In this document: positions 45,021 through 57,956 of the stretch, piece after piece | Layout: every line of letters starts with the position of its first letter | Position numbering within the stretch: the stretch's first letter is position 1 | Assembly (NCBI GenBank): GCA_021521415.1 | Contig: JAIQDT010003811.1 | Coordinates: 62,001-126,000, forward strand | Origin: Bidens hawaiensis | Taxonomy: Eukaryota > Streptophyta > Magnoliopsida > Asterales > Asteraceae | Direction of reading: 5' to 3' | Length of the DNA stretch: 64,000 nucleotides | Position numbers and translations under genes: made by a program | The notes under the pieces: generated by a model | What the model was told of the DNA's origin: nothing | What the model saw: the letters and a program-made list of their open reading frames with translations, nothing else | The model's database searches: none

Positions 45021-48000
45021 GCAAAGTATGTTATCAAAAGGGCAAGCACCTTAAGATAACACTAACATATTTTTTGTGTTTTTGTTAAAAGAATTCTCTA
45101 AACAACTTTTGACACGTCCATTTAGATTTCATGATTAAGTTTATTGTGAATGTAATATTCAAAGCGGACCATTTTTCATTCGGTTTAAGTAAACTGAAAA
45201 CGGATGTTTATTTCAAAACCAATAATATGTTAATAATTATGTGAACTGTATAATGCAGTTGTATGTAAACCTTGAATGTGATGCAAAAAACAATTATGTA
45301 GTAGTTATACTTTCTCTCATATTACCACTATGATTATATGTCTTAGAATACGTATAATACATCACTCCCGGCTAACCTTTACTATGTGTCACGTCAACAG
45401 CACGATCATGTTCAATCCCTTCACTCTGTTTTACTTAACCCATGAAATGCATCACTCCGACTTCACCCATTTTTTTAAATAAAAATATATCATTCGTTCA
45501 ACAAAAAAAATGAGCGGCATGGAGATCCCCACGGGTGGCAAAGGTTTAGCGCCAAAATGAGGAGGGGCGGTGTTTGTCACCGACATCGCTGCCACCGTGA
45601 CAGATTTAGCGACAATACGATGTCCATGTTGTATAACCTTAGGTACAAGTATATTATATTTTGTTCAACAAGGTCAATAAATTAAAATAAAACAAAACAT
45701 CTACACAATTTACACAATTATATAATGACATTTATGTCCAAGTTTTATTTATTATTTACTTTTATCAAGTATCATGTTTGGACAACATTAATCATAATAC
45801 TGTCACTAAATCACATTATCATCAAAGACTCAAAGTATAACATTATGTTTTCTGATCGATATGAAGCCAATAAAGACAACAAGAAAATTAACGTTGGGCA
45901 TAATCATTGAACATCCTTCAAATATTGAACATGAAGATTTGTTGTTGGTGCAATAATACTTTCATTCAAACCAATCATGATGAGCATTAGCGACGGAGAT
46001 ACAAGTTTTTGTGACGGATTTGCCATCACTACTGTTCTTTCAGTGGAGAATATTAGGGGCCATGTGAATGATGATAAATGTATGTATTTATTTTTGTCAC
46101 AAAAGTGTTGACTGGAACAGGAAAAGGTATCGAATTGGCACAAACATGCAAGTAGTGTAGAAAACAAGGAAAGTATTGCATGCAGTCAAATGCCATAATA
46201 ATGTTTTACTACGACGGTGACAAAAATTATAAATACTCATTATATTTTTTTGTGAAGATGTAAACGTTATATACTTTTCAGGAATTTATATATTAAAAAA
46301 TTAAGCAGTTTTGTTACAAGATTGTGTATAAATTAATTAGGAATAATAACACTTAATTTGTTTTACAGTTTTCTTTAATTCGTTGATGATTAAATAAAAC
46401 ATGAGAGAATGACTAACATATATGTCCACCTTTACCTGGCCAATCCTCAGAATGTCCATATCAATCTGCAAGAATTACAAGATATCTATGAAAAATAGCC
46501 CGGGCCGTCTAGTTTTCTTTTTTGTAAACCAATCATGGATAGTCACGTACTCACGTGTAATAAAACTGACAAAATGTATGCCCAGTAAAGGTCCTCCGGC
46601 CGCCAAGATTCTTTACTTTTGACACAAATATTCCCGTTAAGAGTTCAAGAGCCGCATGGTTTATAAAATCCTACCCTAGCACTTTATCCATACAGGTTTA
46701 TATGAACATCTTGGGGATTGGCAGTGTAAAAGTGGACATTTTATCTTTTTCTCCTAAAACATTTACATTGGTTAAACTTTTATTGTTTAAATTTATAGTC
46801 TATGACAAGTAAAGTTAGATTGGCAATAGAATCTCTGATGATAATGTTAAAACCAATACTATAATAGTATAGAACAAACTAGATTACACTACTGTTTTTT
46901 TTAGTGTATACAAATACGTACTAATCTTAAGCTATTCAGTGCATTCAAGAAAATTCCTTTTTAATTTGTTAATTTTATATAACTAATATTATATATCAAC
47001 ATCAAGCTATTAATAACTCAGCTTGAAAGTAAGTCTTCTTTTTTAATGTTGGTTAATCCTGTGTTATTAGTTATTAATCACAAGTCTAATGGTGTTAATT
47101 TGTTACTATATTATGCTTTATAAAGCATGCATAACCCATTTCTCGTGTGATAAATGTAGGCAACCTAAAGTTTTACTTCGCGAAATCCACCAAGCTGATC
47201 AACGTGATCGAGCTTTAGCATAATCAAGCGGTTTCACTAAGTTTATACATTCATAATTTCATATTCATAGTATAGCAATAATTTAATATGTAAGTAATCT
47301 ATATGCTTTCATGTATAAACATATTGAGTGTAATTTATCTAACACATGTGACAACGATCAATTTCTAAATGATATTGATATATACAAAGGCGTAAAATGT
47401 TATGTAACAAACAGGTGGATATTTGTAAAGTGTCTAAATTTATTATATGGAATATTATAAAATAAAAGAGGTGAAAACTGAAAAGTACCAAGTTAAATGA
47501 ATAAGTCTAGATTAAAAAAAATAATAATAAAATAAAAAAAGTCAAAGGTGTCTTAGATGCAATTTTCTTCATTTGGGGTAACGTGAAGGAATCTCCATTT
47601 TTTTACACAAATTTAGATTTTAAGTGTTTGTGTTAATATTAACATCGACCAAGAGAGAAACCGTACGAAAACACAAGAGCATTGGAATAACAAATACAAG
47701 AAGATTTAGTAGTTTGGTCAAACATGAAGCATAATACAATAAGGAGATCTTGAGGTAATTACTTGTTTGAAAAAATTACAGATTACCTTAGTAGTAATGA
47801 AGTTACACCTAACCGTTCAGTTGTTGATCACCCTATTTTTGCTAACAATTAGGGCTTACAATAATTGTTGATCAATTAGTCGTTGCTAATCACTTAATAG
47901 ACAATTCATATAGATAGGCTAGTTTGTACTGATGAACAGCTTCTACTATGATTAGTTTCTATTGTTCAAGTTCAACCGTGGTCGTGCCACTAACTAGACC

Positions 48001-51000
48001 AATAGCAATTTTTATAGGTTTTAAGGTATGAAAACGTATTTTCACATGGTCGTGACCCTAATTAAATCCTCGAGGTTCCTTGGTGTCAGGTATTTAATTT
48101 GTCTCGATCAAGCATGCATCTAACACCTCCTAACTCATATCGACAATTAAATTGGATGCCCTTTTAGTTTTATGTTAATCTTCGTTAACTAATATGACTT
48201 AATAACACTAACATTATCGAGATGTATAAGACTGGACGTTGCATTAGTATTGATCAAAGGTAACAAGAACTTAAAGCTATTCTTTTTTTTTTTTTTTAAT
48301 ATTTGATATAACTAAAAACTGTTTTTAACTAAAGCAAAGGAGATATTTAAAGTCTTAAAACTTAGATGATGAGGTTATTGATAACCCATTTATAATGATC
48401 ATTAGTTAGATCATTGGATTGGCATAGTCATCATCTCACAATTGCTCAAGCTGGTATATTATATTAATACATCCCAAAGTATGATGTCTAAAGGTATGGA
48501 AAAAACTCGTGTGTTGAAGGGGCATTGCAGGGGGCGGTATACTAAACGAAAAGTATAGGTAAAAATGTTCAACCACGTACGCCTGTTGCGGCATGTTAAC
48601 TCGCACAATTTAAACCGGTACGCAAATTATAGAAAAGAAAAACTAAGTTAACTTAGGACCCTTGTGTTGCAACGGGACTGTTAAACGTGAAAAAACACAT
48701 GTAAAAATTAGCGTTGAACCAAAAATGAATGTTGCTGCAGGTATAAAAAGTATATGGGTTAAATGTTAGGATTAAAAATGAAAACGATGAAAAACATAAG
48801 GTTAAGAATAAATAAAAGATTTAACTAAGCATATGGTATAACTTCTTATCACAACTAACAATCTCTTTGCTAATTGCTCTATATATAATTTGCTCCATAC
48901 ATCATTTTTATCGTATATCACGGATACTTAGAACTTTGAACATCTAGAAAAGCCAAACACAAACAGAATTTCATTGGAAAATAGTTATTTTATATCATGA
49001 CTTAGATAATGTTCCGCTAGTGAGTATATCTTGTATATGTCTATTATTATGTTCACTAGATGCTCCATCATTACAATATTCTGGATATAGTTATAAAAAA
49101 GTACATTTACTTTCAGTAACCGGGCCGATTCATTTTTGATACATATCAAACGTCTCCATGACACCTTTTTGCCACACCTATAAAAGTTTATATCTTTTAC
49201 TAATTACTTGTTATGAATTAATAATAAATAGAAAAAAAAGGAAAAAGTGAATCCCATAATGATTCATTCACTATGGTGTGAAAGACATAATTCCTCCTAG
49301 CAAAGAAGAGTGTGGGGTTGAAGTGTTGAACCATGAGATGACAATTATGAATATGTGTTGGTGGTACCTTTTCCAATTTTCTTTTTATTTAATATTACCT
49401 CATAAATTATTATTCATGTTATAAACATCACATAATGCTGATATAATGTGTGATATTTGTGGGAAGGAAAGCCTTGATACGTGGGACCCACAAATCTCTA
49501 TAGGTGACATCCACCTAGCAGATAGCTCCTAATCTCTAAGTGTCTCAAATGACCAATTGTTTATGCTAAGTTTTGATTATAATATTCCTATCCCAAAAGG
49601 ACTTTGAAATATTTTTGGGTTGGACAAATGCTAACTTCATGTAAATTAAGAATCACCTTTAAGAAAAGCAAAATAGGAAGAATGTTGTAATCATTGATAA
49701 AAGTTATTTTAAATTTGAATAGTTCAATTTTAGCTAAGACCATCCTATAGCTAGCATGTAAAATGCACATTTTTATTATCTATACATAACAAGTGAAATT
49801 AGTATAGAAAAACATTTGAGCTAGTATAGTTAAGGTTCCTGCATAATTCTTTTTTCCCACTATTGTCATTTCCCTCTATGTTGATTATCCACATAAAATA
49901 ATTAATAGTGTTAATGAGTTGGACCAAAATAACAATATTTTAAAACCGTGAGGACGGAAATGGGCAAAAAAGAAAAAACATTCTTAAACGGAAATGACAA
50001 AAGTGACTGAATCATAGGGACAGAAATAGAAGTTCACCCTATAAAACTTAATGGCTTCTCAATAAGAATGAGCTATTCTATACCGAGTATCAATATTGTA
50101 TTTGTATCATTCTAACATAATCAGCATCGATACCAATATTAGTTTTTCATGTTTTTTGTATCGATGCCATTTCGTTTTGGTATTTATAATGGCAATAGTA
50201 CCAAACTATTTAATATTCGTTCGTCACTCGGTTTTTACTAATTTAAATTTGATATTGGATCCATCTCATCCCTATTTCCTAATACTTAATGAGGGTGTTT
50301 GGTTCGATTCAAATCACGGTATTCATTTGATTCACGCATCATAGAAAATGATATTTGAATATTAAGTTTATTGTTTTCAAGTTTGATTTTATAACTAAAA
50401 ACATATTTAGACTGTGCCAACTAACTTCCTAAGTGTATCAACCGTTTAAATTCTAGCATTCCGAGTACCTACAAACTAGCATATGGGTCCCCAATTAATA
50501 AGGGTTCAAATCCTGCAAGCTAGGTGCATATTATGTATTTTCTTTTATAATTATTAAACTATTGAAACAACAAATAAATTCTTAAGAGGGTAAACAGATA
50601 GAGCCGGATGCCACGCTGGCAAAATGGCCACGCTTGAGTGTTTGTCCGAGTTTGTTTGGTGTTGATCTCCAGATCTTCGGGTGGAGAAGGACTAGAGATA
50701 TTGAGTCATGAGTCAGCTCATGCTAAAGTGATTTGGCCGCCTCCGTAGCACCATGCAACATGATAGGCACAACAACAATTGACCAACTGTCCAAGCAGGA
50801 GTAGCCGAGTAGTATGAAAATGTGAATCATGTAGGATCAACATCAATAAGTTGTCCCTAAACAAAGCTTAAAGGGGATATTGGCTCGTAGATGATATATA
50901 ATGTAGACAAGATCGTATTTTATATTTATATCTTAATACTATTCGTATACCAGAATTGGGAGTTATATTAGATAGGTAACGATTTGAATTTTCATTTGAA

Positions 51001-51267
51001 TAATGCTATTAAAATAGAAGTTTGTATATTCAATTTAATGGTTTTATTTTTCGAGTTACCTTCATCAGAAAACTCCTTGGCCTCGAATTACAAATGTATT
51101 TTGTAATTTCAAAATTTTAAATAATAAAATAAACAAAATTTCAAGAGTTCAAGAACGAAACCAATTCCATAAATTAAATTAAATTAAATAGAACTCAAAA
51201 AGTAATACATAGTTTTTTTCCCATCAAATAGCAATATATTTCAAATCCCACCTTATAAATACCTTAT
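45021..51267. other. 6.2 kb AT-rich intergenic DNA, no gene recognised
   Basis: Short open frames (for example 45725-45910, 45904-46167, 46422-46622, 49588-49770, 50096-50344) have no recognisable domain or splice context. A phrase TGTTGCAACGGGACT near 48667, with nearby CGCCTGTTGCGGCATG, recalls the interior of degenerate Helitrons. Without ends, this stays unassigned. A T run lies at 48283-48298. Confidence 0.45.
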
Positions 51268-52084
51268 TGAAGAAACACGGATCCGCTCTCCGGGTATGGG
51301 TCCTGGATCCAGTGAGTCCACAAGGTACAATACGATAACTACTACCACGATATGAGTAAAGCTCCTTAAAGTCCAGTGACCGGAGCTTGCAAAACAAACA
51401 CTGTGAGTCTCATTACAGGAAGGACAAGAGGGGGGGGTCTTCCTGTAACCACCCTCCGGCGTGATAATCAGTAACGTTCGTAATGAAGAAAATCCTGAAG
51501 TACAGAGACTAAGTGTAGTCCGAATATATGTGAGTGAATGAATACCTCATACCGTTTGACAAGGTATTTATAGGCGAAGGATGATGGAAGATGATTGGGG
51601 CAGCTGCCCTCTTCTAGAAGATCTTTGATAACCGCCTGGACACGTGTCTTCTTGTGATAGGTTGGGCTATACGTCCCATGTGCATGGGTACAACAACCTG
51701 GACACGTGTCACCAGCTGATAGGATGGATCGCACCCTGACCATGTGCACGGTTATAACAACCTGGCCAGGTGTCCTTTGTTCATTGGTTAGTATGTCACG
51801 TATTCCCCAAGTAAGAATCATGAGCCTTTCTTCTAGAAAGTATTTGAATGGTGACAGCTGTCCTACTGGCACTGTGCTCCAGTTATTTATGCGGACATAT
51901 GTCTTGTCCCGCGGACGACTTTTGAGGACGCCCGGATGCTTCCGCGCGTATTATGAGGACGTTCCTCCTCTATCTTGATATGCGGGTGATCCGTTTGTCC
52001 CGCGGGTGGCTTATAAAAGCATTCTCTGTGACCCGCGGGTGGTACTTAAGGGTATTTGGGTCTTTTTGGTACCCTACCTCTACA
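51268..52084 (-). repeat. 3' LTR of Tat element 2 (817 bp)
   Basis: Starts TGAAGAAACACGGATCCGCT and ends CCCTACCTCTACA on the plus strand. It is the fullest of the three LTR copies. TATA box in sense at 51565-51572. Followed by the polypurine tract at 52085-52102. Confidence 0.9.
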
Positions 52085-52213
52085 AGTCCCCCCAGTCCAG
52101 TGTTTCTTCCGTGTGAAGTCTTTATGCGGGTGAAATTCTGGATTTAATGTGTGTTGGGGAATTTTGTTATTCGGAAGTTAGGTAGAAAATATCTTCTGTT
52201 GGTATAGATAATC

Positions 52214-52704
52214 GTCCAACCTCCCCTTTGGTTGAAGTTACTGTAGACGAGAGGATGCCGACTCTTCCAACTGATGTTTCAACGGGGGGTCCGGACGATC
52301 AGTCCGGCCGTGATACCCGTTTTGATTATTTGTTTCAAGGTGGGGGTGGTAGTGGTGATCAGCAAGACAGTCCTACTGCTGAGGAGGAGCATATTCAGAC
52401 TGACGAGCTTCCACGTCAACCTCCTCCTCAACAGTCTGCTTCCACCCCGGCTCGCCTTAAACCCTCGGGTTCCCGTTATTATGGGGATACGGGCTTGGGT
52501 GACAAACACGAGTTGTTTGTCCCTCCATGAGGCATTACCAATGGTTCTCGGTTTTCCCAACCGAGAACTTGTATGGAATTTGTTGAACATTGCGCACCCC
52601 CTGCTGATATGGCATATCAGCGTGATCTTTCCCTCCATGACCTTCATACAAATGTTGCTTATCATCTGGCTAATGCCTTAGCCGGTAGCCAGGAGGTCTT
52701 AAGT
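52214..52704 (+). pseudogene. Antisense gene 1 of element 2, middle part
   Basis: Begins abruptly after 3'-flank sequence shared with 30872-31000 of element 1, so its promoter and N-terminal domain are deleted. The frame runs MVEVTVDERMPTLPTDVSTG, then Gln/Pro-rich DELPRQPPPQQSASTPARLK, then a TGA after ELFVPP (near 52528). It continues in frame with CMEFVEHCAPPADM and NVAYHLANALAGSQEVLS, which parallels CFEFLGKC...YYLANTMSTTHE of antisense gene 2. Cut by the inserted LTR at 52705. Its continuation is at 56625. Confidence 0.75.
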
Positions 52705-53112
52705 TGTAAGGCCCCGTTCCCGGTAGCCCTACTTTAGCGTCGGATTTACTCATAAACACAGTTCTACATATCAGAGTTAATTAAAACTTTCGCGGAATAT
52801 AAAACTTTAACCGTTTATTACAAACATTTAATCTTTTCTTTAAAACCATAACATATATTTAACACATCGTTTCTTCCATCTTCAGATGCTAGCCGTTCAA
52901 TCCATGTCATGTGCCATCCTCATGCCGGCTCTTTAGTTCGCTCACCTGCGTGCATAATAAAAGTCAGCTACGCTGAGTGAGTTCTAGTTAATCAAGCAAC
53001 TTACCATACAACCACATACAATATGTATGTATCCAAAGACACATAATCCACTGTCTAACCTGTCCACCTTACCACTTAACCACTTAACTGCCCCTAACCA
53101 CTTATCCACTTG

Positions 53113-53328
53113 TTTACGGAAACACATAGAGGCTTGCTCTCTCACGTGTTCACGTTATGCCACTTAATAACATGGGCACATATAGGTTTTCCCTATCACG
53201 CACTCACGTTATGCCACTTAATAACGAAGGCACGTATAGGCTTTCCCTATCACGCACTCACGTTATGCCACTTAATAACGAAGGCACGTATAGGCTTTCC
53301 CTATCACGCACTCACGTTATGCCACTAA
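53113..53328. repeat. 54-bp tandem repeat in LTR
   Basis: Three to four copies of a 54-base unit with phrases GGCTTTCCCTATCACGCACT and CACGTTATGCCACTTAATAA. Frames across it are an effect of the multiple-of-three period. Confidence 0.85.
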
Positions 53329-53739
53329 CACCCTTACTAGACTCTTGCCACTTCTAACACACTCTACCTCTACCTGCCTATATCACACTTCATATCAGTT
53401 CATTATTTACGTAATAAGCAAGTCACATCATAGCATTCATACACACTAACAACCACTTGGAATTTACTATCCTCGGCGATACGTGCAATATCCGAAGATC
53501 GTTCACGTACCGAAAAGCATTATAAAATAGCTACCTCGTATAACATCTATAGCATACACTTACCACTTAAGGTAAGTGTATTCACACTTCACATCGAGTA
53601 TGCACACAGCCCCGAAAACATAACAATGAAATGGGGCTAGAAACTCACCTGAATGCGGTTCCTTTCTCCGTTTATCGTGGTTCCTCTCTTTAACTGTGCT
53701 ATGCTAACTGTATATAGGTTACACGTATCAATATGATGT

Positions 53740-55420
53740 GCGAAAATATATATATAAATAAAACACAAGTCGCAACTAAGCTTTAAAAACCAAACAATCT
53801 ATCCTAGTTCACACAAACGGCAAGTGTACCGATCGCGTATAGTACAGATAAGGAAAGTCCGGATATCGAACTCGAAGACACGTGAAAACGTTTATAATTA
53901 CGAAACTCTAACCAAGACTCACCAAAATATTATTTAAATGATTTTTTAATATTTAAAATTGATTAAACTACTTAACTTAATTAAATGAAAACTTTTAACA
54001 AAACTTTGAAAACTTTGACTGCAGTGATAAAAACGTCTACCTAGGAATGAATTATGTTGATAGAAATAACAAGACAACGGATTGAAAATATTCAAGACAC
54101 CGGTTATAAAAGATGACACAACTAAAACTTGTTTAAGAAAGTCAAATTACCTCTCAGTCTCTCTAACAATCTCTAACTTATTTTAGTTGATTTTAAAGAA
54201 TAAACCGGAAAAACAATTATTAACGTGTTCAAATGACGACTCACCTCTCGGTCTCACCGACACACTAGCCTAATGGAAACGAATACTACACAACCAAGGA
54301 TAGAGGAACAATTTAACTTAACCCAAATTAAACCAACTAATTGCACATAAACACTCAAACTTGACAAGACAAAAACCCGCTCTCGCGCGGTCTTAATTCT
54401 AACAAGTAAAAGCAACGAGACAATATTACTTCTTATCTCCTCTCGGTCTCAAAGAAGGTGTATTTTAACTGATTTTAGATGATTTATATTACCCACTTAT
54501 CCCTACGGTTGTACACCCCGCAAATAAACCCTAACACCAAGTCAAGAGTCTAACAAACAATCAATTAATCAAAACCAATTCAATTAATTAATGCAAGAGG
54601 ATTATAAGTAATAACAAATAAAACACAGCCATCACACACAATCTAATTTATAGTTTAGTTAAACTTTACATCAATAATTTAAGTCTTGAACATTAACAAT
54701 CCATTAAACAAGTCTAAACTATGCAACAATCATCTATCCTAGGTAGAACAAACAAGTTTAGCCTAACATAGATTTTGGACAGCCACATATACTTAAGAAA
54801 AACATCACAAACATCAACTTAAACATGATTAAATTCATTCAAGATCCAAACAATATCAATCACAAGACAAACTATCAATCAATTGCAAAACAATTCAAAG
54901 CAAAAGACGAAATCAACAAAGTTAGAGTTCTTGAAAAACAAGTAAAGTTTATGAGTGTTTTACTATCAAGTATGGCTGAGATCTATGCTTGTTATTGACC
55001 CCTAGCAGCTGCACAAGATCACCCTTGATGTTATCCTTCCTCTCCAGCCGTCACAACCCCTCAGCCGCCGTCCTTTTTTTCTTTTTTCTTGCTGCCCTGC
55101 TGTTCCGATTATGATGGAATGAATGGCTGGAAACTTCATTAATCAACTTAATATAATATTATATAAGGCCTTTAAGATGTGGGCTTGGGTCGGGCCTTGA
55201 CTTATAAGTTTGAAAGTTGAACAATTAAGCCCCTAAATTCTTCAATTTAACTCTTTTTTCCACCAAACTTCATAACCTACAAGAAAACAATCATCTTTGT
55301 AATATTAAGCATAAACAAACCATAAAACTTAATAATTAAACTAACAAACAATTAAAACATGATAAAAATGTTACGGAAAGTAAGTGTGTTTCACTACACA
55401 TCACAATACTCGTCCTATCG
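53740..55420. mobile_element. Unclassified insertion inside the chromovirus-like LTR
   Basis: This stretch has no counterpart in the solo LTR at 35539-37637, while sequence on both sides does. It contains the phrase CAAGTGTACCGATCGCGTAT near 53822, a theme I have seen in dispersed plant repeats. No coding frame, and no terminal repeats could be settled. Confidence 0.45.
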
Positions 55421-55439
55421 TATCAGATTATTTCAACTT

Positions 55440-55785
55440 AGTGCTAAGTTAAACTCAGGTGAAGTTAAGCTTAGGTGAAGTTAACCTCTTGTGAAGTTAA
55501 CCTCAGGCGAAGTTAACCTTAGGTGAAGTTATCAACAGGTGAAGTTAACCTCAGGCGAAGTTAACCTTAGGTGAAGTTATCAACAGGTGAAGTTAACCTT
55601 AGCGAAGTTAACCTTAGGCGAAGTTAACCTCAGGCGAAGTTAACCTTAGGTGAAGTTATCAACATGTAAAGTTAACCTTAGGTGAAGTTATCAACAGGTG
55701 AAGTTAACCTTAGCGAAGTTAATCTTAGGCGAAGTTAACCTCAGGCGAAGTTAACCTTAGGTGAAGTTATCAACAGGTGGCGGCG
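55440..55785. repeat. GGTGAAGTTAACC minisatellite in LTR
   Basis: Degenerate tandem units of AGGTGAAGTTAACCTCAGGC and GAAGTTATCAACAGG, about 16-17 bases each with higher-order repetition. Equivalent in position to the array at 36750-37090 of the solo LTR. Confidence 0.85.
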
Positions 55786-56624
55786 GTTTTGATTTTAACT
55801 TCATTAACACCCATGTTCAACCCGTAACCCTTAATGATGATGTTAATCAGTCTCGCGAACATCCCCATGGCCGTTTTTAAACAAGGTTCGGCCCGAAAAC
55901 GCGTAAAGGTTGGACCTTTAGGTTAAAACGTTCAATACTAGTTTAAGGTCCTCTTTTAATCGAGCCGTACATGATTATGGTTTCATTAGTTTCGTTTTGG
56001 TATCAAGTTTACAGCTTTTCGTTCTATTTATACCCGATCTAATCTTGTTCTAAGTTTCACGATTAAACGTTATTAAAAACATAAACTTTAAAGGCGAACG
56101 GCTTACCTCGATGCGTTCTTCTGTCTCGGTTAGCTTTCTTAAGGCTCTAGATCTTGTGTCTATCTTGAATAGCGTGTGCTTGCTCGGATCTCACCTCTCT
56201 TTATCTCGGCCGAAGGTTTATGGTGTAGGTGTGTGTGTTTTTTGAGTGTGTAGAGATTTGGGTGAAAGAAAATGAGGATTTAGGGTATTAGGGTGGGTAT
56301 TTATACTACTAAGGCCCATGGACTATAAGCCCATCCCACTATCTTGATCCATTTTAATTACCCAAGTCCATAATTCTTTTCTTTATTTAGTATTATTATT
56401 ATTCCACTAACTCATTTAATTCACCTAACGAAAATATTATATTAAATATTAATCTAGAAATTTCGGGATGTTACAAGTCTTCCCCCCTTAAAAAGGTTTC
56501 GTCCCCGAAACCTAACTTATTCCTTGTAAAATGAACACTTCTTATATTTACACACTTTATTGAATCGCCTCCGCTTTATAGGTCATCCTTCTTACTCCTG
56601 ACTTGCAGTCATCGAGTGGTGTTC

Positions 56625-57466
56625 ATTTGGAAACAATCTAATGCGGAGATTGCTCTTAAGAGTGAACAAGATCGCAATGCTGAGGCTGCCTGTCGATGGA
56701 ATGAAGCTTGTGAAAAGCATAATTCCGTTCTTGAAGCTGCTCGAGCTAAGGCTCAGAGGGAAAGAGACGAGTTGACTCGTGTTTAAGAGGCTAATACTTC
56801 ATTAGAAAATCAAGTAGCCCTTCAAGGTGCGCGAATTCACGATCTTGAAGCGGAGCTAAAGCTGCAGAAGGAGCGGGCTGAACTTAAGGATCAAAGTGCT
56901 ATTGAAATCCAGACTGCCTATGACTCTCTTCTTCAAGCTCATGAGGAAACTACCGCAGAAGCTAAAGAGTTCCGAGCGCGGGCAGAAAGCGCGGAGCAGG
57001 AACGTCAATGGTTCCTTACTCGGGGAGTTGATGCTGTAAGTAATACTTTTATCCTTTGTTGTTTTACTCATGCCTTTTGATATTGGGAACTTACGTTTTT
57101 GTCTTACCAGGTCGTCCGCCATATCAAAGGAAGCAAGGAGCTGACTGACAGTTTTGCTAATGTGATGGCTGCTTCCTCATCACTCGGGCGTGTTACGGGT
57201 TTCATAAAGGGATGAACTATGCTAGGAGTAACCGCTCCTTTAAAGATCATCCGCTTTATGGCATAAACGTTAAACAAGACCGTACCGACCGTGTTAAGGA
57301 GCATGACACGTTAGTCTTCCCTCTACAGGATATGCTTCCGGAATTTGCTTCCGCATATGACGGTGTACAACTTTTGAAGAGCTATCTTGGGGAAGAATCT
57401 GAAGATGACTCTTCGGAAGATACGTCTGTGAAGGCTCCGGAGGACCCGTCCGCTTCAAACCCATAG
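56625..57466 (+). pseudogene. Antisense gene 1 of element 2, C-terminal coiled-coil part
   Basis: Encodes a long heptad-like stretch (SEQDRNAEAACRWNEACEKH, LEAELKLQKERAELKDQSAI, AEAKEFRARAESAEQERQWF) interrupted by TAA after DELTRV (near 56785). A GT-AG intron (about 57038-57110) follows. The final exon reads VVRHIKGSKELTDSFANVMA. A frame change after GRVTGFIKG, shared with element 1, leads to MNYARSNRSFKDHPLYGINV and ends at PEDPSASNP (57466). Element 1 lacks the coiled coil. Predicted as a coiled-coil protein; role unknown. Confidence 0.75.
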
Positions 57467-57739
57467 GATAGATTTACCGTTTATATAACTTGTAATTTTT
57501 TTCTTTTCCTTCTTGTAATGTTTTTATGTCATTAATGAAGAATATTTCTTTTGACTTCGTATGATCTTTTTACTGCTTTTAATGCCTTCTGAGAGGGTTT
57601 TTCTGAATCCTTCAATTTGTTGAAATCTTTGAAAGTTTTGGATAACTATAGTGACGTGGCAGAGAGAGAAACTTTTTGAGGGTAACTGGCTGGACGTGTA
57701 TGACACCCTTGACAGCCTGTTTGCACTATCTTGAACTTC

Positions 57740-57826
57740 CCGCCTGACGTGTCGGTCATGTGGCGGTTTGTGCTTTCTCTTTCCTCTAGTACTTTATGGA
57801 TCGCATTAATTACGATGGGTATAAAT
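57740..57826 (+). promoter_or_regulatory. Promoter of antisense gene 2 (element 2)
   Basis: TTCCCGCCTGACGTGTCGGT near 57737-57756, then ATCGCATTAATTACGAT (57800-57816, one mismatch in the palindrome) and TATAAAT (57820-57826). Layout as at 33321-33411. The antisense gene 2 ATG follows at 57957. Confidence 0.7.
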
Positions 57827-57956
57827 TTGACCTTTGTGTCTTCCATTTAACCCTTATCGCTTTGAGATTTCTTTTCTTTCAAACGTTTAAAGCTCTTCAT
57901 TTTTCTCTGAGACTTCTTTTTTTTTCTGTGACTTTCTTAATCCTTTCGGAGCCAAA

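Larger units (their letters stand above)
52705..56620 (-). mobile_element. Truncated chromovirus-like element (3' LTR plus adjoining internal part)
   Basis: The LTR runs 52705-56475 (ends TGTAAGGCCCCG and GATGTTACA, as in the solo LTR at 35539-37637). Beyond it, AGTCTTCCCCCCTTAAAAAG is in sense a polypurine tract abutting the LTR, followed by GGTTTCGTCCCCGAAACC and about 100 more bases of internal DNA. The rest of the element is missing, so no target duplication remains. The LTR is longer than the solo copy chiefly because of an extra stretch at about 53740-55420. The right boundary (about 56620) is approximate. Confidence 0.75.

Noticed and set aside
45904..46167. 87-codon frame on the minus strand
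   Set aside because: No domain or neighbouring exon. It could be chance in AT-rich DNA.
50485..50525. tRNA-like T-arm word GGGTTCAAATCCTGC
   Set aside because: No acceptor stem, D arm or anticodon arm can be paired around it. At most a decayed SINE fragment.
53110..53357. Frames with repeated GFPYHALTLCHLI-type peptide
   Set aside because: Artefact of the 54-base tandem repeat, a multiple of three, within non-coding LTR.
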